Below, piece after piece: positions 19,256-28,649 of a stretch of 64,000 bases of DNA (positions are counted from its first letter, which is position 1; each line of letters opens with the position of its first letter). The position numbers were made by a program, and so were the translations under genes. Location of the stretch: contig CAVTEP010000003.1 of NCBI GenBank assembly GCA_963733915.1, forward strand, positions 186,001-250,000. The letters run 5' to 3'. The notes beneath the pieces were generated by a model. It had not been told where the DNA came from and did not search any database. It saw nothing but the letters and a program-made list of their open reading frames with translations. Origin of the DNA: Sulfomarinibacter sp963733915 (GTDB lineage: Bacteria; Acidobacteriota; Thermoanaerobaculia; Thermoanaerobaculales; Sulfomarinibacteraceae).

Positions 19256-19263
<8 letters not shown>
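18001..19263 (-). CDS. Degenerate GGDEF - intact EAL c-di-GMP phosphodiesterase
   Basis: 420 residues. The N-terminal half is a GGDEF-like fold whose signature is degraded (RGDIF in place of GGDEF; DPVTKLPTLPVVLDRI at its start), so no cyclase activity is expected; it may sense GTP or dimerise. The EAL domain (about 185-418) keeps the catalytic set: FEALSRG (EAL), LFLNLSM, LEITE, IAIDDMGTGYS (double Asp), IKLDK, AEGVET and QQGFFFG. It is therefore a likely active phosphodiesterase. The gene overlaps the response regulator gene by eight bases, which suggests it is the output or partner of that two-component pair. Confidence 0.9.
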
Positions 19264-19641
<378 letters not shown>

Positions 19642-19642
<1 letters not shown>

Positions 19643-21237
19643 CAAAACTCCTCCACAAACTGACGATCAACGTCAGCCCCTTCGAGTCTAGCAGACGGGC
19701 GGCCTTCGCCATGCGGGTGAAGCCCTCCGTCTGATTGTGGAAGCCACACGAAGAACGTCGAGCCGATGCCCTCCTCGCTCTCCGCCCAAACGAAGCCGCG
19801 GTGTGCCTCCACGATGCTGCGCACGAGGGACAGGCCCAGGCCCATCCCGCCGAAGCGGCGGCGAGAGCTCGGGTCGACCTGGTGGAAGCGATCGAATATT
19901 CGGGTCAGCTCGCTGTGGGGGATTCCGACGCCACTATCCTGAATCCGCACCAGTACGCCCTCGCGCTCCTCGTGGTCGCAGGCTTCAACGCCCAGCACCA
20001 CGGTCCCCCCGCTCGTAGTGAACTTTACGGCGTTGTCGAAGAGATTGAGGAATACCCGTTCGACCTGTTCCGGGCTGGCTTCGACGGGCGGCACCGTCGC
20101 CTCGAAATTCAGGACAACATCAAACCGCCCTTCTTCGAGACGCGGTTTGAAGGTGTCGATGACGCTCTCGAGAATTGGCCGCAGGTCGACCTCTTCCCGC
20201 ACCGAATCGAGGGCGGTGAACCGGTCGAGGCGGGATAGCTGCACGAGCTCCTCGACCCTGAGGGAAAGCCGCTGGACGTTCTTGCGGCACACCATCACAG
20301 CCCGCTGAGCCTCCTCGGAGAATTGGCCGAGACCACCGTCGGTCATCAGCTCCAGATAGCCGCGGAGCGCGGTCAGCGGCGTCTTCAGCTCGTGTGAGAC
20401 GTTTGCCACCAAATCCGCCTTTGTCTGATCGAGGGTCTCCAGTTCACGGTTGGCATCACGGAGCTGACGAATGGTGGTCAACAGCTCGTCGGCCATGAGG
20501 TTGAAAGCATCGGAAAGCTCTTCAATCTCGTCTCTGGAATGAACTGACACTCGCTCGTCGAGGCGACCTTCCTGGATCCTTTGCACTCCCGCGCGAAGGC
20601 GTTCGACGTCGCGGGTAATTCCACTTGCCAGCGCCACCGAGACCCAGTGCGCGAGAGCCAGGCCGAGACCGAGAATGAGGGCCGACAGCCAAAGAGACGA
20701 ACGCAACTGCCGGTCGACATTGGCATAGCTGAAGGTCCCCACCAGCGAGTACACGTGCTCGCCCCACTGTTTGACCACTGGCGCCACCACCCGGTAGGCA
20801 CGATCGCCGGCGGGCTCAGTCACCCGATCTGCCGTCGGGTCGAGACCCGAAATGGCCCTAAGCAGCTCACGGTCCGTGATCGCCGGTGCTTCGATGCCAT
20901 CACCGTACAGAGTCACGTTTCCACCCTCAGCGCGGAGGACGACGTAGCCACGAACGTCAACGATTTCCAGCCGCTCCACGTCCTCATTGAGCTCGCGCAA
21001 CTGGGCAACCTGCTGATCGAGCAGACCCTTTCCCGATGACCCCAAGAAACCCACGATGTTGGCGAGAGGCTCATTGACCAAAGACGCATAGGTGCGGGCC
21101 GATCGCTCCATATTTCGCCGTACGGAGTGGTGGCGGAAGACGACCAGCACCAGCGCGCTCAGCACCAGACTGACCACCACCGCAAACGCAATATGGCGGG
21201 CAATCCGGGTCTGCAGCCGAAAACGTCGCCTGATCAT
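19642..21237 (-). CDS. Membrane sensor histidine kinase (HAMP-HisKA-HATPase)
   Basis: 531 residues: membrane segment 1 (about 15-33), a periplasmic sensor region (34-180), membrane segment 2 (about 182-204), HAMP (205-258), a HisKA dimerisation helix with phospho-His282 in NVSHELKTPLTALRGY, and an ATPase domain with N box LNLFDNAVKF, G1 DSGVGIP, F box IFDRFHQVD and G2 GMGLGLSLV. All catalytic motifs are present. Its cognate regulator is the coupled single-domain REC gene. A short low-complexity tail (HPHGEGRPSARLEGAD) follows the ATPase core. Confidence 0.95.
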
Positions 21238-21300
21238 CGAAATGCCGCCCCCCGGTCCATTCGCCCTCCGATCATATCGCGCATCGGCTCTGGAGCGAAC

Positions 21301-22197
21301 TCATTCCAGGTTTTGGACTTGTTCGCGGACCCTTTCAGCCGCGGTTTTTGCGTCGACGAGCCGCTCGGCCACTCCCGGTTCGCGGCTCTTCGAGCCGAGG
21401 GTGTTGAGCTCGCGGTGAATTTCCTGGCAGAGAAAATCGAGGGCCCGGCCCACGACGCCGCCGGACGCCAGTCGCTCCGAAAAGGTCTCGAGATGGGCGC
21501 GCAGCCGCACGACTTCCTCCGCCACATCCGCCCGATCAGCCAGCAGCGCGGCCTCCTGGACCAGTCGATCCGGGTCGATCGACCCTTCGCCCTCCAGCAT
21601 CGCTCCGATTCGTTCTCGGGTTCGCTCGTATATCCGATTCCGCAGGTCGGGCATCTGCGGTTCGAACCAATCTGCGAACGCCGCCACAGCCGCAAGCTCC
21701 GCCTCGATATGAACCAGAAGCCGCTCCCCTTCCGCCTGGCGCATGGCCACGGCGGCGGTCACAGCTTCCGCGGCCACCGTGCGCAAAGCCTCCGATTCAT
21801 CATCGTCGAGCATCGTCTCCGGCGCCGCCACGGTGATCAACCCGGGCACTGCAAGGACATCTCCCATGCTTGCCGTGGCTGCGATTCCATTGGGCAGTGG
21901 AATGCGAGCGATCTGTTCGATGACCGCACCGACGGCATCGGCGTTGACCATGACTTCGACCTCTGGCGAACTCAGCCGCTCGAGATTGACCTGTGCGGTC
22001 ACCCTGCCGCGCCGCATCCGGTCGGAGATGACCGACCGCAGCTCCGATTCGACCTCGGGCATCTCCTCACGGAGGTTCGTTCGCACCTGGACGTCGAGAT
22101 AGCGGTGGTTGACTGAACGTACAATCATCGACGCTTCGAACCGGTCCGAAAGCCGGCCTCGAGCCCTCCCAAAACCGGTCATGCTCATCAGAGCCAT
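21301..22197 (-). CDS. yicC: YicC-family endoribonuclease
   Basis: 298 residues. The family start MSMTGFGRA is present (residues 4-12 from ATG 22197, which has GGAGG four bases upstream), with the classic VRSVNHRYLDVQVR, RGRVTAQVNLE, the C-terminal DUF1732 portion with DRLVQEAALLADRADVAEEVVRLRAHL (about 205-232) and GRALDFLCQEIHRELNTLGSKS. YicC proteins are RNases affecting small-RNA turnover. The usual neighbour gmk is not adjacent here. Confidence 0.95.
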   Translation of the reverse strand: MALMSMTGFGRARGRLSDRFEASMIVRSVNHRYLDVQVRTNLREEMPEVESELRSVISDRMRRGRVTAQVNLERLSSPEVEVMVNADAVGAVIEQIARIPLPNGIAATASMGDVLAVPGLITVAAPETMLDDDESEALRTVAAEAVTAAVAMRQAEGERLLVHIEAELAAVAAFADWFEPQMPDLRNRIYERTRERIGAMLEGEGSIDPDRLVQEAALLADRADVAEEVVRLRAHLETFSERLASGGVVGRALDFLCQEIHRELNTLGSKSREPGVAERLVDAKTAAERVREQVQNLE

Positions 22198-22250
22198 TTC
22201 GCCTCCGTTTTCCGTTACTCTCAGTCTGCCAGAGTACCGGGTTTGAGGCC

Positions 22251-22290
22251 AACGTTCAAACGTTGGAACGTTAGCACGTTAGAACGTTTT
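22251..22290. repeat. AACGTT-type repeat abutting the ABC transporter stop codon
   Basis: AACGTTCAAACGTTGGAACG, then TTAGCACGTTAGAACGTTTT. Its edge runs into TTA at 22291-22293, the complement of the ABC transporter stop. Confidence 0.7.
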
Positions 22291-24108
22291 TTACGTGAGT
22301 TCCTGGGCATCGACCATACGCCGATAGGGTCCGTTGGCGGCCAACAGCTCGTCGTGCGATCCACGCTCGACAATCCGACCTTCGGCAAGCACGGCGATTG
22401 TGTCCGCCCGCCGGACCGTTGCCAACCGGTGCGCAATGACGACTGTCGTTCGCCGAGGCGCAAGCCGGCCGAGAGCTTCCTGGATCCGCAACTCCGATTC
22501 CGGATCGAGCGCCGACGTGGCCTCGTCGAGGACCAGGATAGGCGGATCCGCCAACACCGCGCGCGCGATGGCGAGGCGTTGGCGCTGCCCACCCGACAGC
22601 CGCACCCCTGCCTCACCGATAACCGTTTCGAGGCCTTCGGGCAGTTCGCGAACGAGATCGTCAGCGCCGGCTGCTCGCAGCGCCGCCTCCACTTCGGCCT
22701 CTGACACCCCTTCGCGCCCGCAAATGAGATTCGTGCGCACGCTATCGTTGAACAGCAGAGTCTCCTGGGTCACGAGCCCGACGTGGGCGCGTAGGCTCGC
22801 CAACTCGAGATCGCGAAGGTCGTGACCGCCGACCAAAACGGCGCCCTCGAGAACATCTGCAAATCGAGGAAGCAGCTGCGCCACCGTGCTCTTTCCGGCG
22901 CCGGAAGCGCCGACCAGGGCCACCGTCATCCCAGGCCTCACCTCGAGATCGAAGTCACGCAGCACAAAGCGATCACGATCGTACGCAAATCCTACCCCGA
23001 CAAAGCGAACGCCGTCACCGATGTCGGCGAGAAGCCGCGCGCCGGGCCGATTTCGAACCGATACCGGCGCGTCGATGATTTCGAAGACCCGCTTTGCTGA
23101 TACCGCGGCCTGTTGTGCGGCGAGATTGAATTTATTGATCCGCTTGAATGGGCTGTACGTTGCGTATGCACAGAGGACAAAGGCGGAGAAGTCGCCCAGA
23201 GTCATGTTTCCATGAGCGATCTGGGTGGCCGCCCAGGCGATCAACGCCAGCGCGGCGACGGCCCCCACGACCTCCATCACCGGCGCATTGGCTGCCTGGA
23301 TCGCGCGGACCCCGAGCCTCGCCAGGTATTGGTTGTGGTTGGCGCGGCGGAACACATCCGATATCCATCCAGCCATGCCAAATCCCTGCACCACGCGAAT
23401 CCCCCGCACCGATTCATCGAGGATGGTCACGACCTCGGCCTCGCGCTCCTGGGACTGGCGGGCGCGTACTCTGAGCCTCCGGCTGAAGTGCAAGGTGGGA
23501 GCGAGCAGCAGCGGCACCGCGACGGCCGCCACCAGGGTCAACAGCAGATCGAGAGAAAACAGGTACACCAGCAGCACGGGCAGGGTCAGAAGGTCCTGAA
23601 CGACGTCCCCCAGCCGCTCCGCCAGCACCTCCCGGATAAGGTGGAGGTCGTTGGTGGCTCGAGACACCAGCTCCGGGGTCGGGCGGGAGTGAAAGTATGC
23701 CGGGCTCTGCTCGATCAGGCTGTCGTAAAGCACAGCCCGCAGGTCACGAACAGCTGCGAGACCGAACACCGCCGAGGCGGTGCGCGCAGCAAACGCAAAA
23801 ACGTTCTTGACCGTGATCGCGATCAACGCCAACACCAGTAGCGCCGCCCGGTTTTCGCCGGCCCAATTTCGCAGCCCGGTCTCGGCGCGGGTCACTACGG
23901 CATCGAGGGCGCCGACGAAGCCGATCGGCGGCGGCGGCGGCGCCGCAGCAACAGCCGACTCCGGGCTCAACAGCTGATCGTAGATCGGACGTACCAGATT
24001 GAGGGTGAAGATCGTCGCGGCAGACACCACCACCATGCTCACGAGGCCGAGCAGCAACCACCATCCGTGCCGCCTCGCAAGCCCGAGGACGCGCAGTAAA
24101 TCGCGCAT
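22291..24108 (-). CDS. ABC exporter, MsbA/multidrug type (fused membrane and ATPase domains)
   Basis: 605-residue half-transporter. The N-terminal membrane domain has six helices (first at about 16-36; YAEF-like loops and LVSRATNDLHLIREVLAERLG coupling helix at about 150-170). The ATPase domain has Walker A LVGASGAGKSTVAQLL (about 400), signature LSGGQRQRLAIARA (about 505), Walker B ILVLDEATSALD and the H loop IAHRLATV. It works as a homodimer; lipid A or a hydrophobic drug is a plausible substrate but is not shown by sequence. A short Ala/Pro-rich loop (SAVAAAPPPPPIGF) is inserted between the first two helices. Confidence 0.92.
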   Translation of the reverse strand: MRDLLRVLGLARRHGWWLLLGLVSMVVVSAATIFTLNLVRPIYDQLLSPESAVAAAPPPPPIGFVGALDAVVTRAETGLRNWAGENRAALLVLALIAITVKNVFAFAARTASAVFGLAAVRDLRAVLYDSLIEQSPAYFHSRPTPELVSRATNDLHLIREVLAERLGDVVQDLLTLPVLLVYLFSLDLLLTLVAAVAVPLLLAPTLHFSRRLRVRARQSQEREAEVVTILDESVRGIRVVQGFGMAGWISDVFRRANHNQYLARLGVRAIQAANAPVMEVVGAVAALALIAWAATQIAHGNMTLGDFSAFVLCAYATYSPFKRINKFNLAAQQAAVSAKRVFEIIDAPVSVRNRPGARLLADIGDGVRFVGVGFAYDRDRFVLRDFDLEVRPGMTVALVGASGAGKSTVAQLLPRFADVLEGAVLVGGHDLRDLELASLRAHVGLVTQETLLFNDSVRTNLICGREGVSEAEVEAALRAAGADDLVRELPEGLETVIGEAGVRLSGGQRQRLAIARAVLADPPILVLDEATSALDPESELRIQEALGRLAPRRTTVVIAHRLATVRRADTIAVLAEGRIVERGSHDELLAANGPYRRMVDAQELT

Positions 24109-24163
24109 GGGCGGAGCGTAGCACGTGACCGTGGAAGGAGAGTCTTGCGAAGACTCGAGAACA

Positions 24164-24200
24164 AACGTTATAACGTTTGAACGTTTAACGTTTGAACGTT
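24164..24200. repeat. AACGTT-type repeat between crotonase-like gene and ABC transporter
   Basis: AAACGTTATAACGTTTGAACG followed by TTTAACGTTTGAACGTTG; five overlapping copies of AACGTT in 37 bases. Confidence 0.75.
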
Positions 24201-24233
24201 GTGCTCATGACGCGCCCTGCGATGCAGAATTCG

Positions 24234-24842
24234 TCAAAAGGCCGGGTCGCGTTTTTCCAGAAACGCCAGCGCGCCCTCCTCGGGATCGCCGGCGGCAAAG
24301 AGCAGCCGGAACGAGGCCAGCTCGAGAGCGAGGCCCGCGCTGCCCCGTGCCCTGGACCGGATCAGATCGCGGGCCGCCGTGAGCGACGCGATCGAGATCC
24401 CCAAAGGGAGCTGTAGCCCGCCGTCCGAATCGACCACACCCGATGCCAGACCAAGAGACACGGCATCGGACGCCGGCACGCCAGCAGGATCCAGCAGCCC
24501 GCGTGCGAGAGCCGCTCGGCCGGCACGCCCGAGTGCCCAGATGACTCCGGCGGAGGGCGGTGGTGTCGAAGACGCCAACTGGAGAACGGTCTGTGGGCTG
24601 AGATACACGAGATCCGAACACAGCGCGAGGTCCAACGCCGGCGTTGCGAGTATTCCGTCGACCACGGCTACGGTCACCGCTCGACTTCGAGTCCATGGCT
24701 CCAGAATCGACCATTGCAGAGCTTCGCCGTCGCCGCCCGCGGGAAACTCCACCACCAGATATCCGATCTCGCTCGCTTCGGCGCCGAGGGCGGAGAATTG
24801 TTCCAGGGCGCTTTCCTCATGGTTCCATACAACTCGCTTCAT
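24234..24842 (-). CDS. Short enoyl-CoA hydratase/isomerase-like (crotonase fold) protein
   Basis: 202 residues, shorter than the usual ~260. The crotonase-type core strand VTVAVVDGILATPALDLALCSDLVYLSPQTVLQLA (from about 57) matches the pattern that normally shapes the CoA oxyanion hole, but the N-terminal acyl-CoA-binding strands are reduced. The C-terminus EEGALAFLEKRDPAF is typical of the family. The usual catalytic Glu positions are not clearly kept, so enzymatic activity is uncertain. The gene is divergent from the macro-domain gene with 60 bases between start codons; a TACACT hexamer lies just upstream of its ATG and may be a -10 for a nearly leaderless message. Confidence 0.7.
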   Translation of the reverse strand: MKRVVWNHEESALEQFSALGAEASEIGYLVVEFPAGGDGEALQWSILEPWTRSRAVTVAVVDGILATPALDLALCSDLVYLSPQTVLQLASSTPPPSAGVIWALGRAGRAALARGLLDPAGVPASDAVSLGLASGVVDSDGGLQLPLGISIASLTAARDLIRSRARGSAGLALELASFRLLFAAGDPEEGALAFLEKRDPAF

Positions 24843-24902
24843 TCGGCAAGTGTAGCCGGACCGGCACCGTCATCCCGGGGGCAACACGGGTTAGGATGGC
24901 TC

Positions 24903-25469
24903 ATGAACCCCGTAATCCTCGCCGAAGATACCGAGGGGCGTTGCACCCTCCGGGCGGTGTTGGGCGACATGACGCTCGAGTCGGTCGATGCCATCGTCAA
25001 CGCCGCCAACACCCACCTCGCCCACGGCGGCGGTCTCGCCGCGGCCATCGTCGATCGGGGCGGGTTGGTTATCCAGGCGGAGTCTGACCTCGTCGCGCCG
25101 GTCGCGGTTGGCGATGCCGCCGTCACGCCCGCCGGCGACTTGCCGAGCCGCTGGGTGATTCACGCGGTGGGACCGGTGTGGGGAGCCGGAAACGAAGAGA
25201 CTCTTCTGCGGTCAGCGGTGCGGGCGAGCCTCGAACGCGCCGCCGATCTCGACGCGGCTTCGATCGCCATCCCGGCCATCTCGACGGGTATATTCGGCTA
25301 TCCCAAGGAGGAAGGCACCGCAGTCATCGTCGATGAGGCACGAGCCTGGATTGGCGATCACCCCGCAGCACCGCTGAGGGCCGTCCGATTCGTCGCCTTC
25401 GACCGGCCGACGGCGGAACTTTTCGCCGCCGCCGTGGCGGTCAATCGGGTCCCCGAGAGGCGATGCTGA
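24903..25469 (+). CDS. Macro domain protein (ADP-ribose/O-acetyl-ADP-ribose binding)
   Basis: 188 residues, a single macro domain. Visible marks: DAIVNAANTHLAHGGGLAAAI (the ADP-ribose loop with the Asn-Ala-Ala-Asn motif, about 31-50), WVIHAVGPVW, SIAIPAISTGIFGYP (phosphate loop) and a closing strand VRFVAFDR. Members hydrolyse ADP-ribose-1''-phosphate, O-acetyl-ADP-ribose or ADP-ribosyl groups. The ATG at 24903 is favoured because the domain begins there; TAGGAT five bases upstream could be a -10, implying a leaderless start. Confidence 0.92.
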   Translation: MNPVILAEDTEGRCTLRAVLGDMTLESVDAIVNAANTHLAHGGGLAAAIVDRGGLVIQAESDLVAPVAVGDAAVTPAGDLPSRWVIHAVGPVWGAGNEETLLRSAVRASLERAADLDAASIAIPAISTGIFGYPKEEGTAVIVDEARAWIGDHPAAPLRAVRFVAFDRPTAELFAAAVAVNRVPERRC

Positions 25470-25574
25470 CCCGGGATCTCGGTGTCGCCAAGCAACCTTC
25501 ATGCCGGAGTCGTCGTTCAAGCCTCGATTTCGCTCGGAATCGGCGATCTAAGTCTTTGAAGTAAAAAATCTTAG

Positions 25575-25601
25575 TTCAACCCTCTGGGTGTGTGCTACAA
25601 T
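25575..25601 (+). promoter_or_regulatory. Extended -10 promoter of pepA
   Basis: TGCTACAAT (extended -10 TGn plus TACAAT at 25596-25601) with TTCAAC 15 bases upstream as a weak -35. The expected transcription start near 25608 rules out upstream in-frame starts and supports the ATG at 25645. Confidence 0.5.
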
Positions 25602-25644
25602 GCGCGGCCGTATCGATCAATTTGAAGGGGGTTTACCTCATTCC

Positions 25645-27135
25645 ATGGCTGACCTTCATCAGTTCCGCACGGCACTCGAAGAGCCTCTCGATTGTATCTA
25701 TATCCTCCAATGCACTGGCGACAATCCGCTGGCAGGTCTCGAGTTTTCGGCCAAGGAGCGCAAGGCTCTCCAGGCCAAGGCCAAGGCCCTCAAACCACGG
25801 GGTGAGGAAGGCGAGCTCATCTCGGGCGAGTGCCCGGTCGACCTCGCCCACCGCATCACCTTTGTAGGTCTCGGGGACGAAAAGGATCTCTCCCACTCGA
25901 AGCTTCGCGAGGCTCTCAGCCGGGTCATGCATCAGGCCACAAAGAACCGCGAGTATCAGATCGGGCTCGGAGTGCCGGTCAAGGTTCACGGTCTGTCGGC
26001 TGGCGACTCGCGGATCTTCGCACTTCGTGAGGCCGCGATCTCGGACTACACCTTCGACAACTTCAAGTCGAAAAAGAACGAGTTCGAAAAAATCGACGGC
26101 CTTCACATTCTCCCCCTCGTCAAGGAGAGCGAAGAGTTGCTCGAGGAACGGCTGCAGCAGGTTCGGCTCCTGCGCACGGCGCAGCAGATCGCGCGCGACC
26201 TCGGTAATCGACCTTCGAACGACCTCACACCCGAGGGAATGGCACAGGCCGCCAAGGAGATGACCGAAGGGGTTAAGGGCCTGCGTGTCACTATCCTCGG
26301 TATCAAGGAGCTTCAAAAGGAGAAGATGGGCGGCATCCTCGGCGTCAGCCAGGGATCGGTTCAGGAACCACGGCTCGTGGTCATCGAGCACCGGCCCAAG
26401 AAACCCAAGAAATCGGTGGTTCTGATCGGCAAGGGAGTGACCTTCGACTCCGGGGGCATATCCATCAAACCGTCCGCCGGGATGGGCTGGATGAAGTACG
26501 ACATGTGCGGCGCGGCGACAGTGATCGGCGTCATGCGTGCGGTCGCCGAGCTCGATCTTCCGATCAAGGTCGTCGGCCTCATTCCGGCGGTCGAAAACAT
26601 GCCGTCCGGCACCGCGATCAAGCCGGGTGACATTCTTACCACCGCCAGCGGGAAGACCGTCGAGGTCGACAACACCGACGCAGAGGGTCGGCTGATTCTG
26701 GCCGACACGCTTTTCTATTCGGCGCGATTCAACCCCGATATCGTCATCGACTTTGCCACCCTGACCGGTGCCTGCGTCGTGGCCCTCGGAAACGAGGCCG
26801 CCGGCATAATGGGGAACGATGCGGACCTGCTCGAAACCCTGCGCAAGCTCGGCGATGAGGTCGGCGAGCGCGTGTGGCCGCTGCCACTCTACGAGGAGTA
26901 CTTGAGCTATCTCAAGAGCGAGTGGGCGGATATCAAAAACGCCGGGTCACGATGGGGTGGCGTCGTCACCGCCGGTATGTTTCTCAAGCAATTCGTTCCC
27001 GACAAGGTGAGCTGGGCCCACCTCGATATTGCGGGGGTGGCGTACAACGAGAAGGAACACAACGGCATGTCCAAGGGCGCGTCGGGTTTCGGGGTCGTTC
27101 TCACCACGACCTACCTCGAAAACCTCCTGAAGTAA
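25645..27135 (+). CDS. pepA: Leucyl aminopeptidase, M17 family
   Basis: 496 residues; di-metal exopeptidase that removes N-terminal residues from cytosolic peptides. Catalytic C-terminal domain marks: VLIGKGVTFDSGGISIKP (metal-binding Lys and Asp, about 255-272), MKYDMCGAATVIG, and the signature NTDAEGRLILADTL (about 332-345). The N-terminal domain (1-150) is the divergent M17 N-domain. The start was chosen because the promoter above places the transcript start downstream of two earlier in-frame candidates; GAAGGGGG lies 13 bases upstream of the ATG. Confidence 0.95.
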   Translation: MADLHQFRTALEEPLDCIYILQCTGDNPLAGLEFSAKERKALQAKAKALKPRGEEGELISGECPVDLAHRITFVGLGDEKDLSHSKLREALSRVMHQATKNREYQIGLGVPVKVHGLSAGDSRIFALREAAISDYTFDNFKSKKNEFEKIDGLHILPLVKESEELLEERLQQVRLLRTAQQIARDLGNRPSNDLTPEGMAQAAKEMTEGVKGLRVTILGIKELQKEKMGGILGVSQGSVQEPRLVVIEHRPKKPKKSVVLIGKGVTFDSGGISIKPSAGMGWMKYDMCGAATVIGVMRAVAELDLPIKVVGLIPAVENMPSGTAIKPGDILTTASGKTVEVDNTDAEGRLILADTLFYSARFNPDIVIDFATLTGACVVALGNEAAGIMGNDADLLETLRKLGDEVGERVWPLPLYEEYLSYLKSEWADIKNAGSRWGGVVTAGMFLKQFVPDKVSWAHLDIAGVAYNEKEHNGMSKGASGFGVVLTTTYLENLLK

Positions 27136-27160
27136 AGGTGCCGGCCTTCGCTCCGCACGC

Positions 27161-27188
27161 AAAGCGCCGCGTTCGACGCGGCGTTTTC
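27161..27188 (+). terminator. Rho-independent terminator after pepA
   Basis: Stem CGCCGCGT / ACGCGGCG with loop TCG, followed by TTTTCGT. Confidence 0.8.
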
Positions 27189-27202
27189 GTGTCTGTCGCA
27201 CG

Positions 27203-28348
27203 ATGATGACGGACCGTCGAGAACCGACGCCGCTGCTTCACATCGGGCCCCTCGAGGTCTCGCCACCGGTGATTCTCGCTCCGATGGCTGGAGTTACGAA
27301 CTTTCCATTCCGCACCTTGTGCCGGAGGTTTGGGGCCGGGCTCTTCATCAGCGAGATGATCACCGCACGACCGCTGGTGGAGGGGCGCGCCAAGACCCTG
27401 AAGTTGGCCGACTTCGGACCCGACGAATCTCCCCGCAGTCTGCAGCTCTATGGCGTTGATCCCAACTACGTCGGCGAAGCGGTTCGCCGTCTGGTTGGGG
27501 AAGGCAAGATCGATCACCTCGACCTCAACTTCGGTTGCCCGGTTCGCAAAGTGACCCGCAAAGGCGGCGGCGCCGCGATCCCGGCCAAACCTCGTCTGCT
27601 GGCGTCGATCGTCCGGGCCGCGGTCGAGGCCGCTGTCGAGGTGCCGGTGACCATCAAGTTCAGGCTCGGCATTGACGACGACCATCTCACCTTCCTTGAT
27701 TCCGGACGCATCGCCGAGCAGGAGGGTTGCGCCGGCGTCACCGTACACGCCCGCACCGCCTCACAGCTGTACGACGGGAGCGCACGCTGGGAAGCCATCG
27801 GCGAGCTCAAGCAGAGGCTGAGTTCGACGCCCGTGATCGGCAACGGCGACATCTGGGTGGCGGAAGACGCCCTGCGAATGGTGCGCGAAACCGGTTGCGA
27901 CGGCGTGGCGGTGGGACGCGGCTGCCTCGGACGCCCATGGTTGTTTCGCGACCTCGCCGATGCCTTTGCCGGCCGCAAGCAGCAGCCTCCTCCAGATTTC
28001 GGCGAGGTTGCCGACATCATGCTCGAGCATGCACACATGCTCGTTTCCTGGTTCGGCGAGCGTCAGGCCATGCTCTCATTTCGCAAGCACAGCGGTTGGT
28101 ATACCCGAGGTTTTCACTCGAGCGCGCGCCTCCGCGAGAGGTTGATGCGGGTGCAGCGGGTGGAGGAACTGGCTGAGGTGCTGGCTGGTATCGATCGCGA
28201 GGAGGCCTTCCCCGCCCACGGGCATCTGGTGCGGCGCGGCAAACGCTCGGGCACCCAGAAGGTCGTGCTCCCCGAAGGTTTTTGGGACGACCCCGACGAT
28301 CCGACCCCGCCCGGCGCCGAAGCCGAGGAGCTTGTATCCGGGGGATGA
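27203..28348 (+). CDS. dusB: tRNA-dihydrouridine synthase (DusB-like)
   Basis: 381 residues; FMN enzyme that reduces uridine in the tRNA D-loop. Family marks: VILAPMAGVTNFPFRTLCRRF (about 23-43), the catalytic-Cys segment LDLNFGCPVRKVTRKGGGAA (about 108-127), IKFRLGID, CAGVTVHARTASQLYDGSARW and VIGNGDIW with GVAVGRGCLGRPW (FMN phosphate). The C-terminal extension HLVRRGKRSGTQKVVLPEGFWDDPDD is longer than the E. coli enzyme. Start ATG 27203 (or 27206) lies 15 bases after the pepA terminator. Confidence 0.94.
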   Translation: MMTDRREPTPLLHIGPLEVSPPVILAPMAGVTNFPFRTLCRRFGAGLFISEMITARPLVEGRAKTLKLADFGPDESPRSLQLYGVDPNYVGEAVRRLVGEGKIDHLDLNFGCPVRKVTRKGGGAAIPAKPRLLASIVRAAVEAAVEVPVTIKFRLGIDDDHLTFLDSGRIAEQEGCAGVTVHARTASQLYDGSARWEAIGELKQRLSSTPVIGNGDIWVAEDALRMVRETGCDGVAVGRGCLGRPWLFRDLADAFAGRKQQPPPDFGEVADIMLEHAHMLVSWFGERQAMLSFRKHSGWYTRGFHSSARLRERLMRVQRVEELAEVLAGIDREEAFPAHGHLVRRGKRSGTQKVVLPEGFWDDPDDPTPPGAEAEELVSGG

Positions 28349-28354
28349 CGATAC

Positions 28355-28475
28355 TCGAATTCTCAGTTCGCAGTTCTCAATTTTGAATTACCCCCACCCA
28401 CCCCACATGTTCGGAATGGGCGGGCGGGAATTGAGAATTGAAAATTGAGAATTAAGAATTGGCTGGGTGGGTGGG
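28355..28475. repeat. AATTGAGA-type inverted module with G/C-rich core between dusB and nqrM
   Basis: Left arm CGAATTCTCAGTTCGCAGTT plus CTCAATTTTGAATT; core CCCCCACCCACCCC with GGGCGGGCGGG; right arm GAATTGAGAATTGAAAATTG plus AGAATTAAGAATT. A second G tract GGGTGGGTGGG follows. The right part is inside the nqrM frame and supplies its stop codon (28452-28454) and last residues. Confidence 0.75.
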
Positions 28476-28649
28476 CAGCTTGGGACCCTCGTAGTCACAG
28501 CTACCGCGGGGCTTGCCCTCGCCCTCGCAAACACAGTCGGCACCGCCGCAGGATCCGCGCAGACTGCGTCCGCTGATGATGACGCCGACGGCCATCGCAA
28601 GGGCCACGGCGAGGAAAATCGCAAAGGTCAGGATCAGGGTTTGCATCAT
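28452..28649 (-). CDS. nqrM: NqrM, Na+-NQR maturation protein (DUF539)
   Basis: 65 residues: an N-terminal membrane helix (about 4-24) followed by a short Cys-rich tail with SLRGSCGGADCVCEGEG and a fourth Cys (GSCDYEG). The GSCGG motif after one membrane span is the mark of NqrM, reported to deliver iron to the Cys4 centre between NqrD and NqrE. Its place at the end of nqrABCDEF-apbE supports this. The start ATG overlaps the apbE stop (ATGA-type), so translation is coupled. The last eight residues are encoded by the intergenic repeat module. Confidence 0.92.
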   Translation of the reverse strand: MMQTLILTFAIFLAVALAMAVGVIISGRSLRGSCGGADCVCEGEGKPRGSCDYEGPKLPTHPANS

